Below, piece after piece: positions 43,880-52,953 of a DNA stretch of 64,000 nt. Every line of letters begins with the position of its first letter. Position 1 is the stretch's first letter. Origin of the DNA: Desulfurococcaceae archaeon AG1. Lineage in GTDB: Archaea; Thermoproteota; Thermoprotei_A; Sulfolobales; AG1. A model generated the notes under the pieces. It made no database searches and was not told the origin of the DNA. It was given only the letters and a program-made list of their open reading frames with translations. Location of the stretch: NCBI GenBank assembly GCA_003116855.1, contig BEWT01000001.1, positions 1-64,000 on the forward strand, in the 5' to 3' direction. Position numbers and translations under genes: made by a program.

Positions 43880-45918
43880 CCCATCATCTGAAGGATCACA
43901 AGGATCGCTATCCCTAGCAACATTAGAAGGAGATAGCTATTTATAATACTAGGCTGGTAGTTTCTGAGAATCCTGCTCAGGGACTCCATGATCCCTGGTA
44001 ATGCTTTGTGGTAAATGTTATCTATAACAGCTCCCTCGAAACCCTTACCAATAGCCCTAATCATCTTCGAGCCTCCATCCACGAACACTATATAGAGAAG
44101 CGGGTTGAAATACCATCTATCATATAGAAATCTGTTTATAGCGGCCAGGAATCTCTCACCCCTGATCTTTGGAAGGATATTATGACCAAAGGGTCCGTAG
44201 ATCGAGAGGGCTAGTGCAGCACCTAGGATCGATACTAACGCCGAAACCACAGCCACCTGTGGATTATAGTGAATCTCCGGTATATGTAAATATGTCCCTC
44301 GTAATGAGATCTCTGAGAAGTAGTTGATCCAGAGGGCCCATGCCACACCAATAACCGGGGTTGCTATTGCAAACAGGAGGTACGGCATGAAAGCTACAGG
44401 ATCTTCCCCGTGGGTTTTGCCATGCCCAGGCAAGGCCTCTAAGGATTCCTTTTCTCTATATAGGTAGAGAATTGAGATCATTCTGAACGTATATGCAGCT
44501 GTTAGGAATGATGTTATGATCGCTAACGCAGATGCTTGGAGAAAACCAGCTTCTAGCGATGTATCTACGACAAGGTCTTTGCTCCAATAGCCAGAGAACG
44601 GGGGTAATGCTGCTAATCCTAGGGAGGCTAGGATCATCGATAGCATGGTGATCCTAAGACTCCTCGCCTTAATACCGATCCCATCTATATATCTGCTTCC
44701 CAGCTCGTGTATTAAGATCCCTGCTCCTAGGAAGAGCGAGGCTTTGAACACAGCATGGCTTAGTAGGTGTGAGAGTCCTGCGACAATCCCGAGACCTGGT
44801 TCTTTGAGCATCCCAGCATAAGAGGCTGCCATGAACATATAGCCTATCTGCGATGCTGTTGAGAATGCTAGGATTAGTTTAAGCTCCCTCGCAACTACAG
44901 CCATTGTCGCCATCATAAATGCTGTGAAAACACCTATTCCTCCAATAATTGCTAAGTAATCCCTAGTCTGGGCTATAGCCGCATCACCCACTATGCTGGA
45001 TGAGACTATGAATATGGGGACGAATCTGAGCATAAAGTACACCCCAGCCTTAACCATTGTTGCAGCATGTATTAGCGCCGACACGCTTGCCGGGCCTGTC
45101 ATCGCAGTTACAAGCCATTCGTGTAAGGGGAACTGGGCGCTCTTTGCAAGAGCTCCTAATGTGAAAAGGAGGAGGAATCCCGTAAGAAGCCCTTTCGAAG
45201 CGAGATCTCCCATTAGTGGTGCAAGGCCTTTATAGAGATCCGGTATATATGCTGTGCCACTCACTAATATTATAGCTGTTGCTCCTAACATGAAGCCTAT
45301 GTCGGGTACTCCTGTCATTATAATTGCTCTCACCCCCGCATGGCTTGGTGTGAACCACATCGGTTTCTTAAGGGCGCTTCTGCCAGGATCGCCTACCCAT
45401 GCGTGCTCCTCATCTCTGTACCAGTGTCCTATTAGTGCGTAAGATGCTAGTGATGTTCCTTCCCACCCTATTATTAGGAGCAGGAGGTTGTCTGTCATTA
45501 CTAGGAGAAGCATAGATCCTACGAAGAATGAGAAGAAGATCCAGTATCTATGCTCACCATAATCCCCTTTCATATAGCTCAGACTATAGACACCTATTAA
45601 GAACGAGATCCATGCAACCATCGCTGTTAACACAAGCGATATACCGTCCAGGAATACCCCTAACCCTACATCAACAACACCATTGCCCAGAGGTATTGTT
45701 AGCCATGTATATCTGGGGCTGACTATCACGTCACCGCTCTCCACATAGACCATGATAAGGGGTATTGTTAGCAGAGCACTGATTCCGAGGGATATGGAGC
45801 CAAGTATGGCTGCGAGTCTCTTATTAAAAATCCCTGTTAACCCTGCTGCTAGGGATCCTAGGAACGGGATACCCCATACGAGGGGAGCCCACCAGACCTC
45901 AACGGGCATGAGGATCAC
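43876..45918 (-). CDS. nuoL: Complex I-like subunit NuoL
   Basis: The largest antiporter-like subunit, with 680 residues. The core has GWEGTSLASYALIGHWYR near 150 and the conserved AKSAQFPLHEWLVTAMTGPASVSALIHAATMVKAGVY region in pieces near 262-300, which distinguishes NuoL from NuoM. The long C-terminal extension is consistent with the lateral helix of NuoL. It overlaps nuoN and nuoM by 4 bases each. It follows nuoM, the reverse of the common bacterial order. Confidence 0.93.
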   Translation of the reverse strand: MILMPVEVWWAPLVWGIPFLGSLAAGLTGIFNKRLAAILGSISLGISALLTIPLIMVYVESGDVIVSPRYTWLTIPLGNGVVDVGLGVFLDGISLVLTAMVAWISFLIGVYSLSYMKGDYGEHRYWIFFSFFVGSMLLLVMTDNLLLLIIGWEGTSLASYALIGHWYRDEEHAWVGDPGRSALKKPMWFTPSHAGVRAIIMTGVPDIGFMLGATAIILVSGTAYIPDLYKGLAPLMGDLASKGLLTGFLLLFTLGALAKSAQFPLHEWLVTAMTGPASVSALIHAATMVKAGVYFMLRFVPIFIVSSSIVGDAAIAQTRDYLAIIGGIGVFTAFMMATMAVVARELKLILAFSTASQIGYMFMAASYAGMLKEPGLGIVAGLSHLLSHAVFKASLFLGAGILIHELGSRYIDGIGIKARSLRITMLSMILASLGLAALPPFSGYWSKDLVVDTSLEAGFLQASALAIITSFLTAAYTFRMISILYLYREKESLEALPGHGKTHGEDPVAFMPYLLFAIATPVIGVAWALWINYFSEISLRGTYLHIPEIHYNPQVAVVSALVSILGAALALSIYGPFGHNILPKIRGERFLAAINRFLYDRWYFNPLLYIVFVDGGSKMIRAIGKGFEGAVIDNIYHKALPGIMESLSRILRNYQPSIINSYLLLMLLGIAILVILQMMG

Positions 45919-47453
45919 CTCTGGAAAATAATGCCTAGAGTTGTGACAGCCGTTGATAATGGGTTAACTATATAGGATCCTGCGATAAGCACCGCTATGC
46001 TGGCTACACTTACGACGATCAAGGCTATGGTGGCTTTTATATGGGGCTCTCCTGATTTTATGTCTTTTTTAGCAGGGCCAAAGAAGATCTTTTTCATGGT
46101 TATGAAGCTATAGGCTATTGTGAGGCCGAAGCCCGTGATGGCGGCTATGATGATCACTGCTATGATCGTGGCCGGTAGCGTTGATCCTGCAAAAAGTATG
46201 CTTGAGAGCCCCATAAGGATCAGGAATTTCGAAACTATCCCTATAGTTGGAGGCAGCCCTGATATGGTGAGAAAACCTATGAGGGAGGATGCTGCGGTGT
46301 AGGGCATAGTTGAGGCAAGACCTCCCATCTTATTCACATCCCTCAGCCCCCCAGCCCCAACAATTATGTTTCCAGCTGTCATGAAGAGGGATGCTTTACC
46401 GAGCGCGTGGCTTAGGTAGTGGAGGAGGGCTCCAGCTATGCCTGCAGGCGTCATTGTGGCTAGCCCTAGGAGCATGTAACCCATCTGTGATATGCTGCTA
46501 TACGCTAGAAGCCTCTTGAAATCGTTCTGGTAGAGTGCTAGCACGCCTCCATATATTATCGTGATCAAGGCCCACGCTATGATCACCCATTGGTAGGAGA
46601 TCATAGTGTCGGGATATAGTATTACTAATATTCTATAGATACCAAGCCCAGCGAGGCCTATTAGGTTAGGGCTTAGGAGGGCTGAAACAGGTGTTGGAGC
46701 CTCTGCATGGGCGTATGGAAGCCATATGTGGAATCCAAAGGCTGGTAGCTTGACCAGAAGGCCTATTAGTATTAACAGGAATGATACCCACTTCACAGCT
46801 ATATCAGCTATAGATCCTGACCCACCGATCGGGTATAAAGAGGATCCCTTGAAAGTGATGTAGTCAAAATTACCAACCGAGAGTCCATAGATAAAGGAGC
46901 CTGCGAGGAAGAGGAAGGCTCCTGCGTGAGTCCATATGAAGTATAGGAAGGCGATCCTCACCCTATCGCCATAACCATAGAGGAGTATTAGAATGAATGA
47001 TGTTAGCAGGGATATTTCTAAGAATAGATAGAACTCAATCATGTTGGTTGATAGAGCAACTCCGAGCATTGATGCGGAGAACAATGTGTAATTCATGTAA
47101 TAAACGCCCCAAGACCCTCCCCCCAGCTCTTCGAACCTATGCTCCATATATGGTCTTGAGTATATCGCAACCATTATCGAGACTATTAAAACGCCCGCCA
47201 CGATCGGTAGGTTGAACTGGTCTATTATGAAGCCTATGAAGCCTATGGGCGGGCCCAGATAAATTGGTGTATCGTAGTATGGTAATCCATAGATCGCGAC
47301 TGCTGCAGAGATCACGATGCCTGAATAGACTAGCGAGAGTGTTGATATTGCTGCAAGAGCGCCTGGAGATGCTTTTCTCGAGATTGCGAGTATTATGAGA
47401 GAGGCTATGGACGGGATTATTACCGAGCTTAGGAGCAGGCTCAACAAGATCAC
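45915..47453 (-). CDS. nuoM: Complex I-like subunit NuoM
   Basis: This antiporter-like subunit has 512 residues and about 14 helices. The block VKLPAFGFHIWLPYAHAEAPTPVSALLS near 236 identifies the M type, with the pumping-channel Lys at its start. FLEISLLTSFILI contains the helix-5 Glu. It overlaps nuoK and nuoL by 4 bases each. Confidence 0.9.
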   Translation of the reverse strand: MILLSLLLSSVIIPSIASLIILAISRKASPGALAAISTLSLVYSGIVISAAVAIYGLPYYDTPIYLGPPIGFIGFIIDQFNLPIVAGVLIVSIMVAIYSRPYMEHRFEELGGGSWGVYYMNYTLFSASMLGVALSTNMIEFYLFLEISLLTSFILILLYGYGDRVRIAFLYFIWTHAGAFLFLAGSFIYGLSVGNFDYITFKGSSLYPIGGSGSIADIAVKWVSFLLILIGLLVKLPAFGFHIWLPYAHAEAPTPVSALLSPNLIGLAGLGIYRILVILYPDTMISYQWVIIAWALITIIYGGVLALYQNDFKRLLAYSSISQMGYMLLGLATMTPAGIAGALLHYLSHALGKASLFMTAGNIIVGAGGLRDVNKMGGLASTMPYTAASSLIGFLTISGLPPTIGIVSKFLILMGLSSILFAGSTLPATIIAVIIIAAITGFGLTIAYSFITMKKIFFGPAKKDIKSGEPHIKATIALIVVSVASIAVLIAGSYIVNPLSTAVTTLGIIFQR

Positions 47454-47770
47454 CTCTCCCTTGTTATAAGCTCCTCTGTGTCTATGTTCCTCACAACCCT
47501 AAACCTAAGAATACCGATCATTATTGAGAACATCAGCACTATTTCGGAGACCGCGAGGGTTATTGCAAACACCACTATAGATACCATTGTGGGAATAGCG
47601 TTCTGATATCCTGAAGCAGCCATGATATTGCCTATAGAGAGCACGGCTAGCACCACGGCGTTGAACATAACCTCTACAGAGATTAGCATTCTAACCATGT
47701 TCCTGCTACTAAGGATCCCGTAGACAGATACTAGGAATAAGAGTGCTGAGATCAATAGATATATATTCAT
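47450..47770 (-). CDS. nuoK: Complex I-like subunit NuoK
   Basis: The 106-residue protein has three helices, as usual for NuoK. The Glu in SVEVMFNAVVLAVL matches the first conserved membrane Glu, and SEIVLMFSIMIGI carries the second. Both are part of the proton path near the quinone site. It overlaps its neighbours by 4 bases on each side. Confidence 0.9.
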   Translation of the reverse strand: MNIYLLISALLFLVSVYGILSSRNMVRMLISVEVMFNAVVLAVLSIGNIMAASGYQNAIPTMVSIVVFAITLAVSEIVLMFSIMIGILRFRVVRNIDTEELITRER

Positions 47771-48264
47771 TTCCTCCCACCCCTCGCCCTCGTTATGCTA
47801 ACAGCAGCCATTAGCGAGGCTGAGAGTGAGAGAAAGACCAACAGGGCTGGCATCCAGTAGTTCTGGGCTATATATCTGCTAAGTATAGCGTAATCCGAGT
47901 AAGCAGGCTGCGGTAACCCCTGGTTCTCTGTGACAGCTGCTAGGTAGAATAGTGGTGATGATACTATAAGGGCTATTAGGAGGCTTAGGGGTTTGTTAAC
48001 CCTTCTCTCAACAACCTCTCTTATCATTGAGACGCTCATTATTATGAAGAGAACACCGGCTCCTACATAGATTATTATGTGGAGGATAGCCACTATCGGG
48101 TAGCCAAGCATAGCTATTAGTGCTGCCACCACCAGCCCTAGGAGGGAGAGATGTATAGCCCCATACACTATATTCTTCGATATGATCACAAATACTGAGA
48201 ATATGAGTGCCAACAACCCTGCTAGAAGGGATATGATTAATGATATATCGAGGAACCTAACCAC
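47767..48264 (-). CDS. nuoJ: Complex I-like subunit NuoJ
   Basis: The protein has about five helices with the NuoJ pattern IVYGAIHLSLLGLVVAALIAMLG and VAILHIIIYVGAGVLFIIMSVSM in pieces. It overlaps nuoK by 4 bases. The frame is open further upstream to 48315, but the GTG at 48264 overlaps the nuoI stop by 8 bases, places the first helix at the N-terminus and fits the spacing of the rest of the operon, so I prefer it. Confidence 0.85.
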   Translation of the reverse strand: MVRFLDISLIISLLAGLLALIFSVFVIISKNIVYGAIHLSLLGLVVAALIAMLGYPIVAILHIIIYVGAGVLFIIMSVSMIREVVERRVNKPLSLLIALIVSSPLFYLAAVTENQGLPQPAYSDYAILSRYIAQNYWMPALLVFLSLSASLMAAVSITRARGGRK

Positions 48265-48847
48265 CCCCGTTCTTCTTACCTGTTGGTTCGTATACAAACC
48301 CTCTTTTCTCATCAAATTTGATCCTCATTCTCATAGCACCCTTACTGGGATCCTTCTCTCTCGGATCCTTTGTGAACTCCTCGAGATTGGTTAGCATATC
48401 CTCATATTTATCAAAAGCCATGTCATGGATTGTTGTTGTATCGAAAGCCTCGACAGGACATATATCTACGCAGTAGTAGCAGAAGATACACCTACCCCAG
48501 TTTATAACTGGTCTCTTTTTCTTCTCAGGATTAAGTACCATTCTTATAGCATCGGAGGGGCATATTATATCGCATAGAGAGCACCCTATACAGACATTCT
48601 CAAGGAGCCTGAACATGCCTCTATACCAGGGAGGCTGTTCGAGGACTTGTCTTGGGTAGTCGATAGTGATCCTCATGGGTTTTATAACATATTTAAGGCC
48701 TGTTGTGATAGCCTCGATGTTTCTCACAACACTCGGACCTAGGCTTGGTGTTGTAACCTTATAGAATCTCTTCTTCTCGGGTGCGAGGTTCTCTATAGAT
48801 GTCGAGATCTCTTCTGATATTTTCTCAAAATCGACCTCTACGCCCAT
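48257..48847 (-). CDS. nuoI: Complex I-like subunit NuoI (two 4Fe-4S clusters)
   Basis: This peripheral subunit carries electrons to the cluster next to quinone. The 196 residues include two ferredoxin motifs, Cys86-89-92-96 (CIGCSLCDIIC) and Cys120-123-126-130 (CIFCYYCVDIC). Flanking helices bind the membrane arm. Since NuoEFG are absent here, the electron donor is probably a ferredoxin or another soluble carrier rather than NADH (inference). It overlaps nuoH by 10 bases. Confidence 0.93.
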   Translation of the reverse strand: MGVEVDFEKISEEISTSIENLAPEKKRFYKVTTPSLGPSVVRNIEAITTGLKYVIKPMRITIDYPRQVLEQPPWYRGMFRLLENVCIGCSLCDIICPSDAIRMVLNPEKKKRPVINWGRCIFCYYCVDICPVEAFDTTTIHDMAFDKYEDMLTNLEEFTKDPREKDPSKGAMRMRIKFDEKRGFVYEPTGKKNGGG

Positions 48848-49896
48848 CTAACCCACCCCCCATATACGAGGATTATTGACCAGACTAAGGAAACTATGGA
48901 GAGTGCGAAAACATGGATCCAGCCGATCCTTATGGCCTGATCGATTCTATATCTCCCATAGACGGCTCTCAGAAATACAGCTACGAGAGATACTACCGTT
49001 AGTTTGAGAATCACTATAAGGCTTGGTATCAGGAAACCGCCTATGACACCCTCTCCTGACACTATTGGGAGCCATCCACCCAGAAAGACGAGAGAGACCA
49101 TTAGAGCATATACATAGAGTTTTATATAAGCTAACCCCATTGATAGCCCGAACATTAGCCCGCTATATTCTGTATAGGGGCCTGCAACGATCTCTGTCTC
49201 AGCTTCTGATATTTCGAAGGGGAATCTAGATGTTACCCTGAGCATAGCTATGAACGAGGCTAGGAATGCGAATGGGTTTAGAAGCATCCCCGGTAGGAGC
49301 GACTGTCTCTCAACGATCTCATAGAAGTCGAGGCTACCAAACATGACCCCCATCGATAGGATCGATATTATGAAGGGTATCTCATAGGATACTATGAGAA
49401 GAGCCTCTCTAAGAGAGCCTACGAATGCGAATTTATTATCAGAGGCCCACCCCATGAGTACTATAAAGATGGGCGCCACCGATATAACCGCGATCGCTGC
49501 TAGAAGGCCTATATCACTATGTATAGGGGGCTTTATATAAGGTGATACAGGCATAAAGGCTATCGGCAATACTGAGAATAGAATAGCGAGTCCTGGGGAT
49601 AGGAGGAACGGGATCACGTCGCTCCTCCTCGGTATTATCACCTCTTGGAAAGAGAACCTAATGAGATCCGCGAAACCTTGGAGAGCGCCTCCGATCCTCC
49701 TAGAAATCCATAGGGGGCCGTATCTTAGCTGGACTAGTGCTACGATCTTCCTTTCCGCCCAGAGGAGCAGTGCTGCTGCTATAACTATCATTATAAGACC
49801 TGGGTATATCAGCATATATCCTAACCCTATCACAGTTCTATAGATCATCTCGTTGTTTCCTAAGAGTTCTTTGAGCAACAATATCTCCTGGATCAT
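48838..49896 (-). CDS. nuoH: Complex I-like subunit NuoH
   Basis: This membrane subunit forms part of the quinone-access channel. The 352 residues have about eight or nine helices. The blocks WAERKIVALVQLRYGPLW near 47 (with the ERK triad) and SRFPFEISEAETEIVAGPYTEYSG near 222 are diagnostic. The gene overlaps nuoD by one base. Confidence 0.93.
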   Translation of the reverse strand: MIQEILLLKELLGNNEMIYRTVIGLGYMLIYPGLIMIVIAAALLLWAERKIVALVQLRYGPLWISRRIGGALQGFADLIRFSFQEVIIPRRSDVIPFLLSPGLAILFSVLPIAFMPVSPYIKPPIHSDIGLLAAIAVISVAPIFIVLMGWASDNKFAFVGSLREALLIVSYEIPFIISILSMGVMFGSLDFYEIVERQSLLPGMLLNPFAFLASFIAMLRVTSRFPFEISEAETEIVAGPYTEYSGLMFGLSMGLAYIKLYVYALMVSLVFLGGWLPIVSGEGVIGGFLIPSLIVILKLTVVSLVAVFLRAVYGRYRIDQAIRIGWIHVFALSIVSLVWSIILVYGGWVRWA

Positions 49897-51149
49897 TACC
49901 TATCAGCCTCCGGTGGGAAGTAGTCTATAGAACCATATATAGCTGGGAGATCAGCTAGTCTGTGCCCGGGTACTAGGTATTTAAACAGAATGGCGTTTCT
50001 ATATGACGGTGTTGTCCACCTAAATCTATAAGGTCTGGGCGAGCCGTCGCTAACAAGGTAGAAGAGAGCCTCTCCTCTTCCAGCCTCAACCCTTGCTGTA
50101 GCCTCTCCCTTTGGTGGTTTAAGGCTTGCAAAAACCCCTGGGAATTTGACTCTCCTGCTCTCCTCATAGATCTTCTTCATAAGTGGGTTAAACATTCTGG
50201 CTATCTGTGGGTGTATTATATCTCCTCCTGGCATTTTCCTGAGAGCGTCTCTTATTATATTTATGCTCTGCTTGATCTCCTCGAACCTTACTAGAGCTCT
50301 GGCATAAGCATCGCCCTCATCAGCTACAGGTACCATGAAATCCAGCTCATCGTAAGCCTCATAGGGATCGGCGACTCTTACATCGTATTCGATCCCCGAT
50401 GCTCTTAGATTAGGCCCGGTAATCCCTAGCTTTGCAGCATCGTTTTTCCTTAGGATGCCTACCTCGCGTAGCCTTTTCTCCACAACCGGGTTGTTCAAGA
50501 ACATCTTATACCAGTCTGGAAGCCTTTTCTCGAAATATCTCAGGGCTTTCTCAACATTATCGGGGAAGCTTTGTGGCATATCTCTCCTAACACCCCCTGG
50601 GATTACATATGCATATGTGATTCTAGCCCCGCTAAGCTGGTTAGCAAGCTCTACAAAGAGCTCTCTATCCCCGAAGCCCCACATGAACCCTGTTGAGTGT
50701 CCAAGGAATATTGCGAAGATCCCTATTCCATAGAGGTGGCTAGCTATCCTTGTCAACTCAGCAAGTATTGTTCGCAGATATTTAGCCCTGGGAGGAGGCT
50801 CTATTCCCATAAGCTTCTCAAGGGCGTTTATATAGCCTATGGTCATTGGGGTTGTGTCGAGGAGGCTTGGTCTCTCAACCAGAGGTATTGTTTTCATATA
50901 GATTCTATTCTCACTAAGCTTCTCAATGGTTCTGAATACAAAGCCTATATCGGGGTCGCATCTAACTATTATGTCGCCATCAACCCAAACCCTTATCCTC
51001 ATGTGACCAGATCCTGGATGTGTGGGCCCGATCTGGAGCTCTATGAGTCTCTCACCCTCCTCGGTTATCCCAAGATCCCTCTGTTGGATCAGCTCTTTGC
51101 TAAGCTCCTCAAGGGCTTGTGTCGAGATACTCTTGCTATCTACTTCCAC
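49896..51149 (-). CDS. nuoD: Complex I-like subunit NuoD (49-kDa type)
   Basis: NuoD forms the quinone-binding cavity with NuoB. The 417-residue protein shows GPTHPGSGHMRI (His44, His49) near the N-terminus, EKLMGI, LRTILAELTRIASHLYGIG and the C-terminal end LPAIYGSIDYFPPEADR. The segment RPSLLDTTPMTIGY (residues 93-106) lies where bacterial and mitochondrial proteins have R-x-DY, so the usual quinone-site Tyr appears to be Leu96. It overlaps nuoC by 10 bases. Confidence 0.92.
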   Translation of the reverse strand: MEVDSKSISTQALEELSKELIQQRDLGITEEGERLIELQIGPTHPGSGHMRIRVWVDGDIIVRCDPDIGFVFRTIEKLSENRIYMKTIPLVERPSLLDTTPMTIGYINALEKLMGIEPPPRAKYLRTILAELTRIASHLYGIGIFAIFLGHSTGFMWGFGDRELFVELANQLSGARITYAYVIPGGVRRDMPQSFPDNVEKALRYFEKRLPDWYKMFLNNPVVEKRLREVGILRKNDAAKLGITGPNLRASGIEYDVRVADPYEAYDELDFMVPVADEGDAYARALVRFEEIKQSINIIRDALRKMPGGDIIHPQIARMFNPLMKKIYEESRRVKFPGVFASLKPPKGEATARVEAGRGEALFYLVSDGSPRPYRFRWTTPSYRNAILFKYLVPGHRLADLPAIYGSIDYFPPEADR

Positions 51150-51697
51150 GGCTCCTCAACCTCCCCTGCTTTTCTCGTCACTATTGCAAAATCCCTCCTA
51201 CCGGGCCATAGGCCCTCAAACTCCTCGGGTAGCAAAAGTCTCCTAAGATCTGGATGACCCTCAAAAACGATCCCAAACATCTCCCAAGCCTCTCTCTCCT
51301 GGAACTCTGAGCTTGGCCATATGTTAACGAGAGTCGGTGCTCTAGGATCTTTCCTATCCAGCTTGGTTCTAAGTATCACCATAAATCTCCTAAGCCCTTT
51401 CCTATAAGATCCAACATGGATCACGAGCTCTATGATCCCTAGTTCCATATGATCGACTCCTGTGAGGGATTTTACATGCTCGAACCCAAGCCCTCTAAGG
51501 ATCTTTGCCACATCAAGCAGCTTAGACTTGTCAACCTCTATGTTTATAGCCATGCTTTTCTTATCTACGGTGATAGATCCTGCAAGGCTTCCCAGTATGT
51601 TCTTTAGCCTTGATGCGAGCTCTTCAAGAGCCTTAATAGTCTGGAGCTTCTCTTGCGATTGCTGTGTCTGTGGTCCTGTTGCGCTCTGCGATGCCAT
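51140..51697 (-). CDS. nuoC: Complex I-like subunit NuoC (30-kDa type)
   Basis: The C-terminal part carries the family blocks [30 protein letters not shown]-like sequence ([21 protein letters not shown]) near residues 140-165. The N-terminal part has a Gln/Thr-rich lead and a domain of about 90 residues. I prefer the second ATG (51697, MASQSATG) over 51718, because the extra seven residues precede no conserved block. It lies a short gap after nuoB and overlaps nuoD by 10 bases. Confidence 0.88.
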   Translation of the reverse strand: [185 protein letters not shown]

Positions 51698-51721
51698 CTC
51701 TAACACCAACAATACCAAGTG

Positions 51722-52279
51722 CTATTTACTACTATCAATTCTCTTGATAGTACTCTCTATCATCTCTAGATCGTGTCTAGAGAGCCCTCTCTTTCTTATC
51801 CTCTGCTGGAGGAGCAGAATAGCCCTGGCAAGAGCCTCGGGCCTGGGAGGACATCCGGGTATATAGATATCTACGGGCATAACCTCAGAGGCTCTAACAA
51901 CATTATAGCTATTCCAGAAGAGACCTCCATCTATTGCACAAGCACCCATGGCTATAACGAACTTAGGGTCTGCCATTTGCTCCCAAGTGATCCTAGCAAC
52001 CCTCGCCATCTTTCTGGTAAGTGTTCCCTCTATAACGATCAGATTTGTCTGTCTCGGTGAGACAAAGGGTAATGAGCCGTATCTCTCGAGATCGAATCTA
52101 GGAGCATATGCCGCTCCAAGCTCAACACCACAACAGCTGGTCATGAGATGGACAGGCCATAGTGAGAACGCTGTTGCCCACTCCACTATGTCTTTTAAAG
52201 GCTTTCTCTCAACAAGCCATCGCAATACCTTCCTAGTCGTTAGATCCAGATTTCCTATGAATACTAATCCGCCTTCCAT
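51722..52279 (-). CDS. nuoB: Complex I-like subunit NuoB (cluster N2)
   Basis: NuoB holds the final Fe-S cluster N2 that passes electrons to quinone. The 185-residue protein has all four ligands: the adjacent Cys49-Cys50 (MTSCCGVE), Cys114 (MGACAIDGG) and Cys143 (IPGCPPRP). The start overlaps nuoA by 16 bases. The full ligand set shows that the complex is probably active. Confidence 0.95.
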   Translation of the reverse strand: MEGGLVFIGNLDLTTRKVLRWLVERKPLKDIVEWATAFSLWPVHLMTSCCGVELGAAYAPRFDLERYGSLPFVSPRQTNLIVIEGTLTRKMARVARITWEQMADPKFVIAMGACAIDGGLFWNSYNVVRASEVMPVDIYIPGCPPRPEALARAILLLQQRIRKRGLSRHDLEMIESTIKRIDSSK

Positions 52280-52638
52280 AGATCTATCACCCCAGCTTTT
52301 TTAAGAGCATATAGAAAAGACGGGAAAATAATTATAGTTGAGAGGATTATCAGTAGCAATGAGTTAAGAATAATCCCAGCAACTGTAGAGAGGGCTATGA
52401 ATATTATGAGAACAACGTATGACTCCATCGCTATGAACATGAGGAGATATGGATAGTACTGCATGAGAAAATAACCCCTACCCCTACCATAGGGAGGATT
52501 ACCGCTTTCAAACCTCTCAACCTTTGTAGGGAAATCCACGGGCGGCGAGAATATCCTCCCAACCAGATATGCTATAAAGGGGAGGACAAGGAAGGCGATA
52601 CTAACCACAGTTATGGTTATAACACCAGGAAGATCCAT
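52264..52638 (-). CDS. nuoA: Complex I-like subunit NuoA
   Basis: The protein has three helices with the NuoA block FPTKVERFESGNPPYGRGRG between helices 1 and 2 (the ERFESG motif) and MQYYPYLLMFIAMESYVVLI. The frame is open to 52716, but ATG at 52638 starts just before the first helix and a TATA box lies about 20 bases upstream, so I take it as the leaderless start of the first gene of the 11-gene operon. Confidence 0.88.
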   Translation of the reverse strand: MDLPGVITITVVSIAFLVLPFIAYLVGRIFSPPVDFPTKVERFESGNPPYGRGRGYFLMQYYPYLLMFIAMESYVVLIIFIALSTVAGIILNSLLLIILSTIIIFPSFLYALKKAGVIDLWKAD

Positions 52639-52953
52639 ATAAATCCGCCGTCCGTATAAATAAACCGCTACTAAGCATATAAGCTTAGAACCTACTGTGG
52701 AGAAACAATTAAGCAATATTAACGCTTATACATAGTAGGAGGCATGTATAACAAGCCATCTATCCCTGCAGATCAACCATCACGAACTCTGAATAGCTGG
52801 AAAGCGGGTTGTGATCTGTCTTTCAAAAACCTGCGAAGGATCTAAGAGATCATCTAAAGGAGAAGGATCTATAAGAGTCTTGGCAGCCTTGTTAACCAGT
52901 ATATATGAGGTTTAGAATATAATACTAAGCTGGACGTGAGGGTAACACACGGG
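52639..52953. other. Divergent intergenic region between nuoA and the reductase-like gene
   Basis: This gap carries the nuo promoter on the minus strand and, on the plus strand, TATA-like sequences at 52899-52907 and 52914-52923. No gene or structured RNA was recognised between them. Confidence 0.45.
52653..52665 (-). promoter_or_regulatory. TATA box of the nuo operon
   Basis: On the minus strand this reads TTTATTTATACGG, centred about 20-25 bases before the nuoA ATG at 52638. It predicts a leaderless transcript for the whole operon. Confidence 0.5.

Noticed and set aside
48257-48315. Longer NuoJ starting at 48315
   Set aside because: It would overlap nuoI by 59 bases with a charged, non-conserved leader; GTG at 48264 fits the operon spacing.
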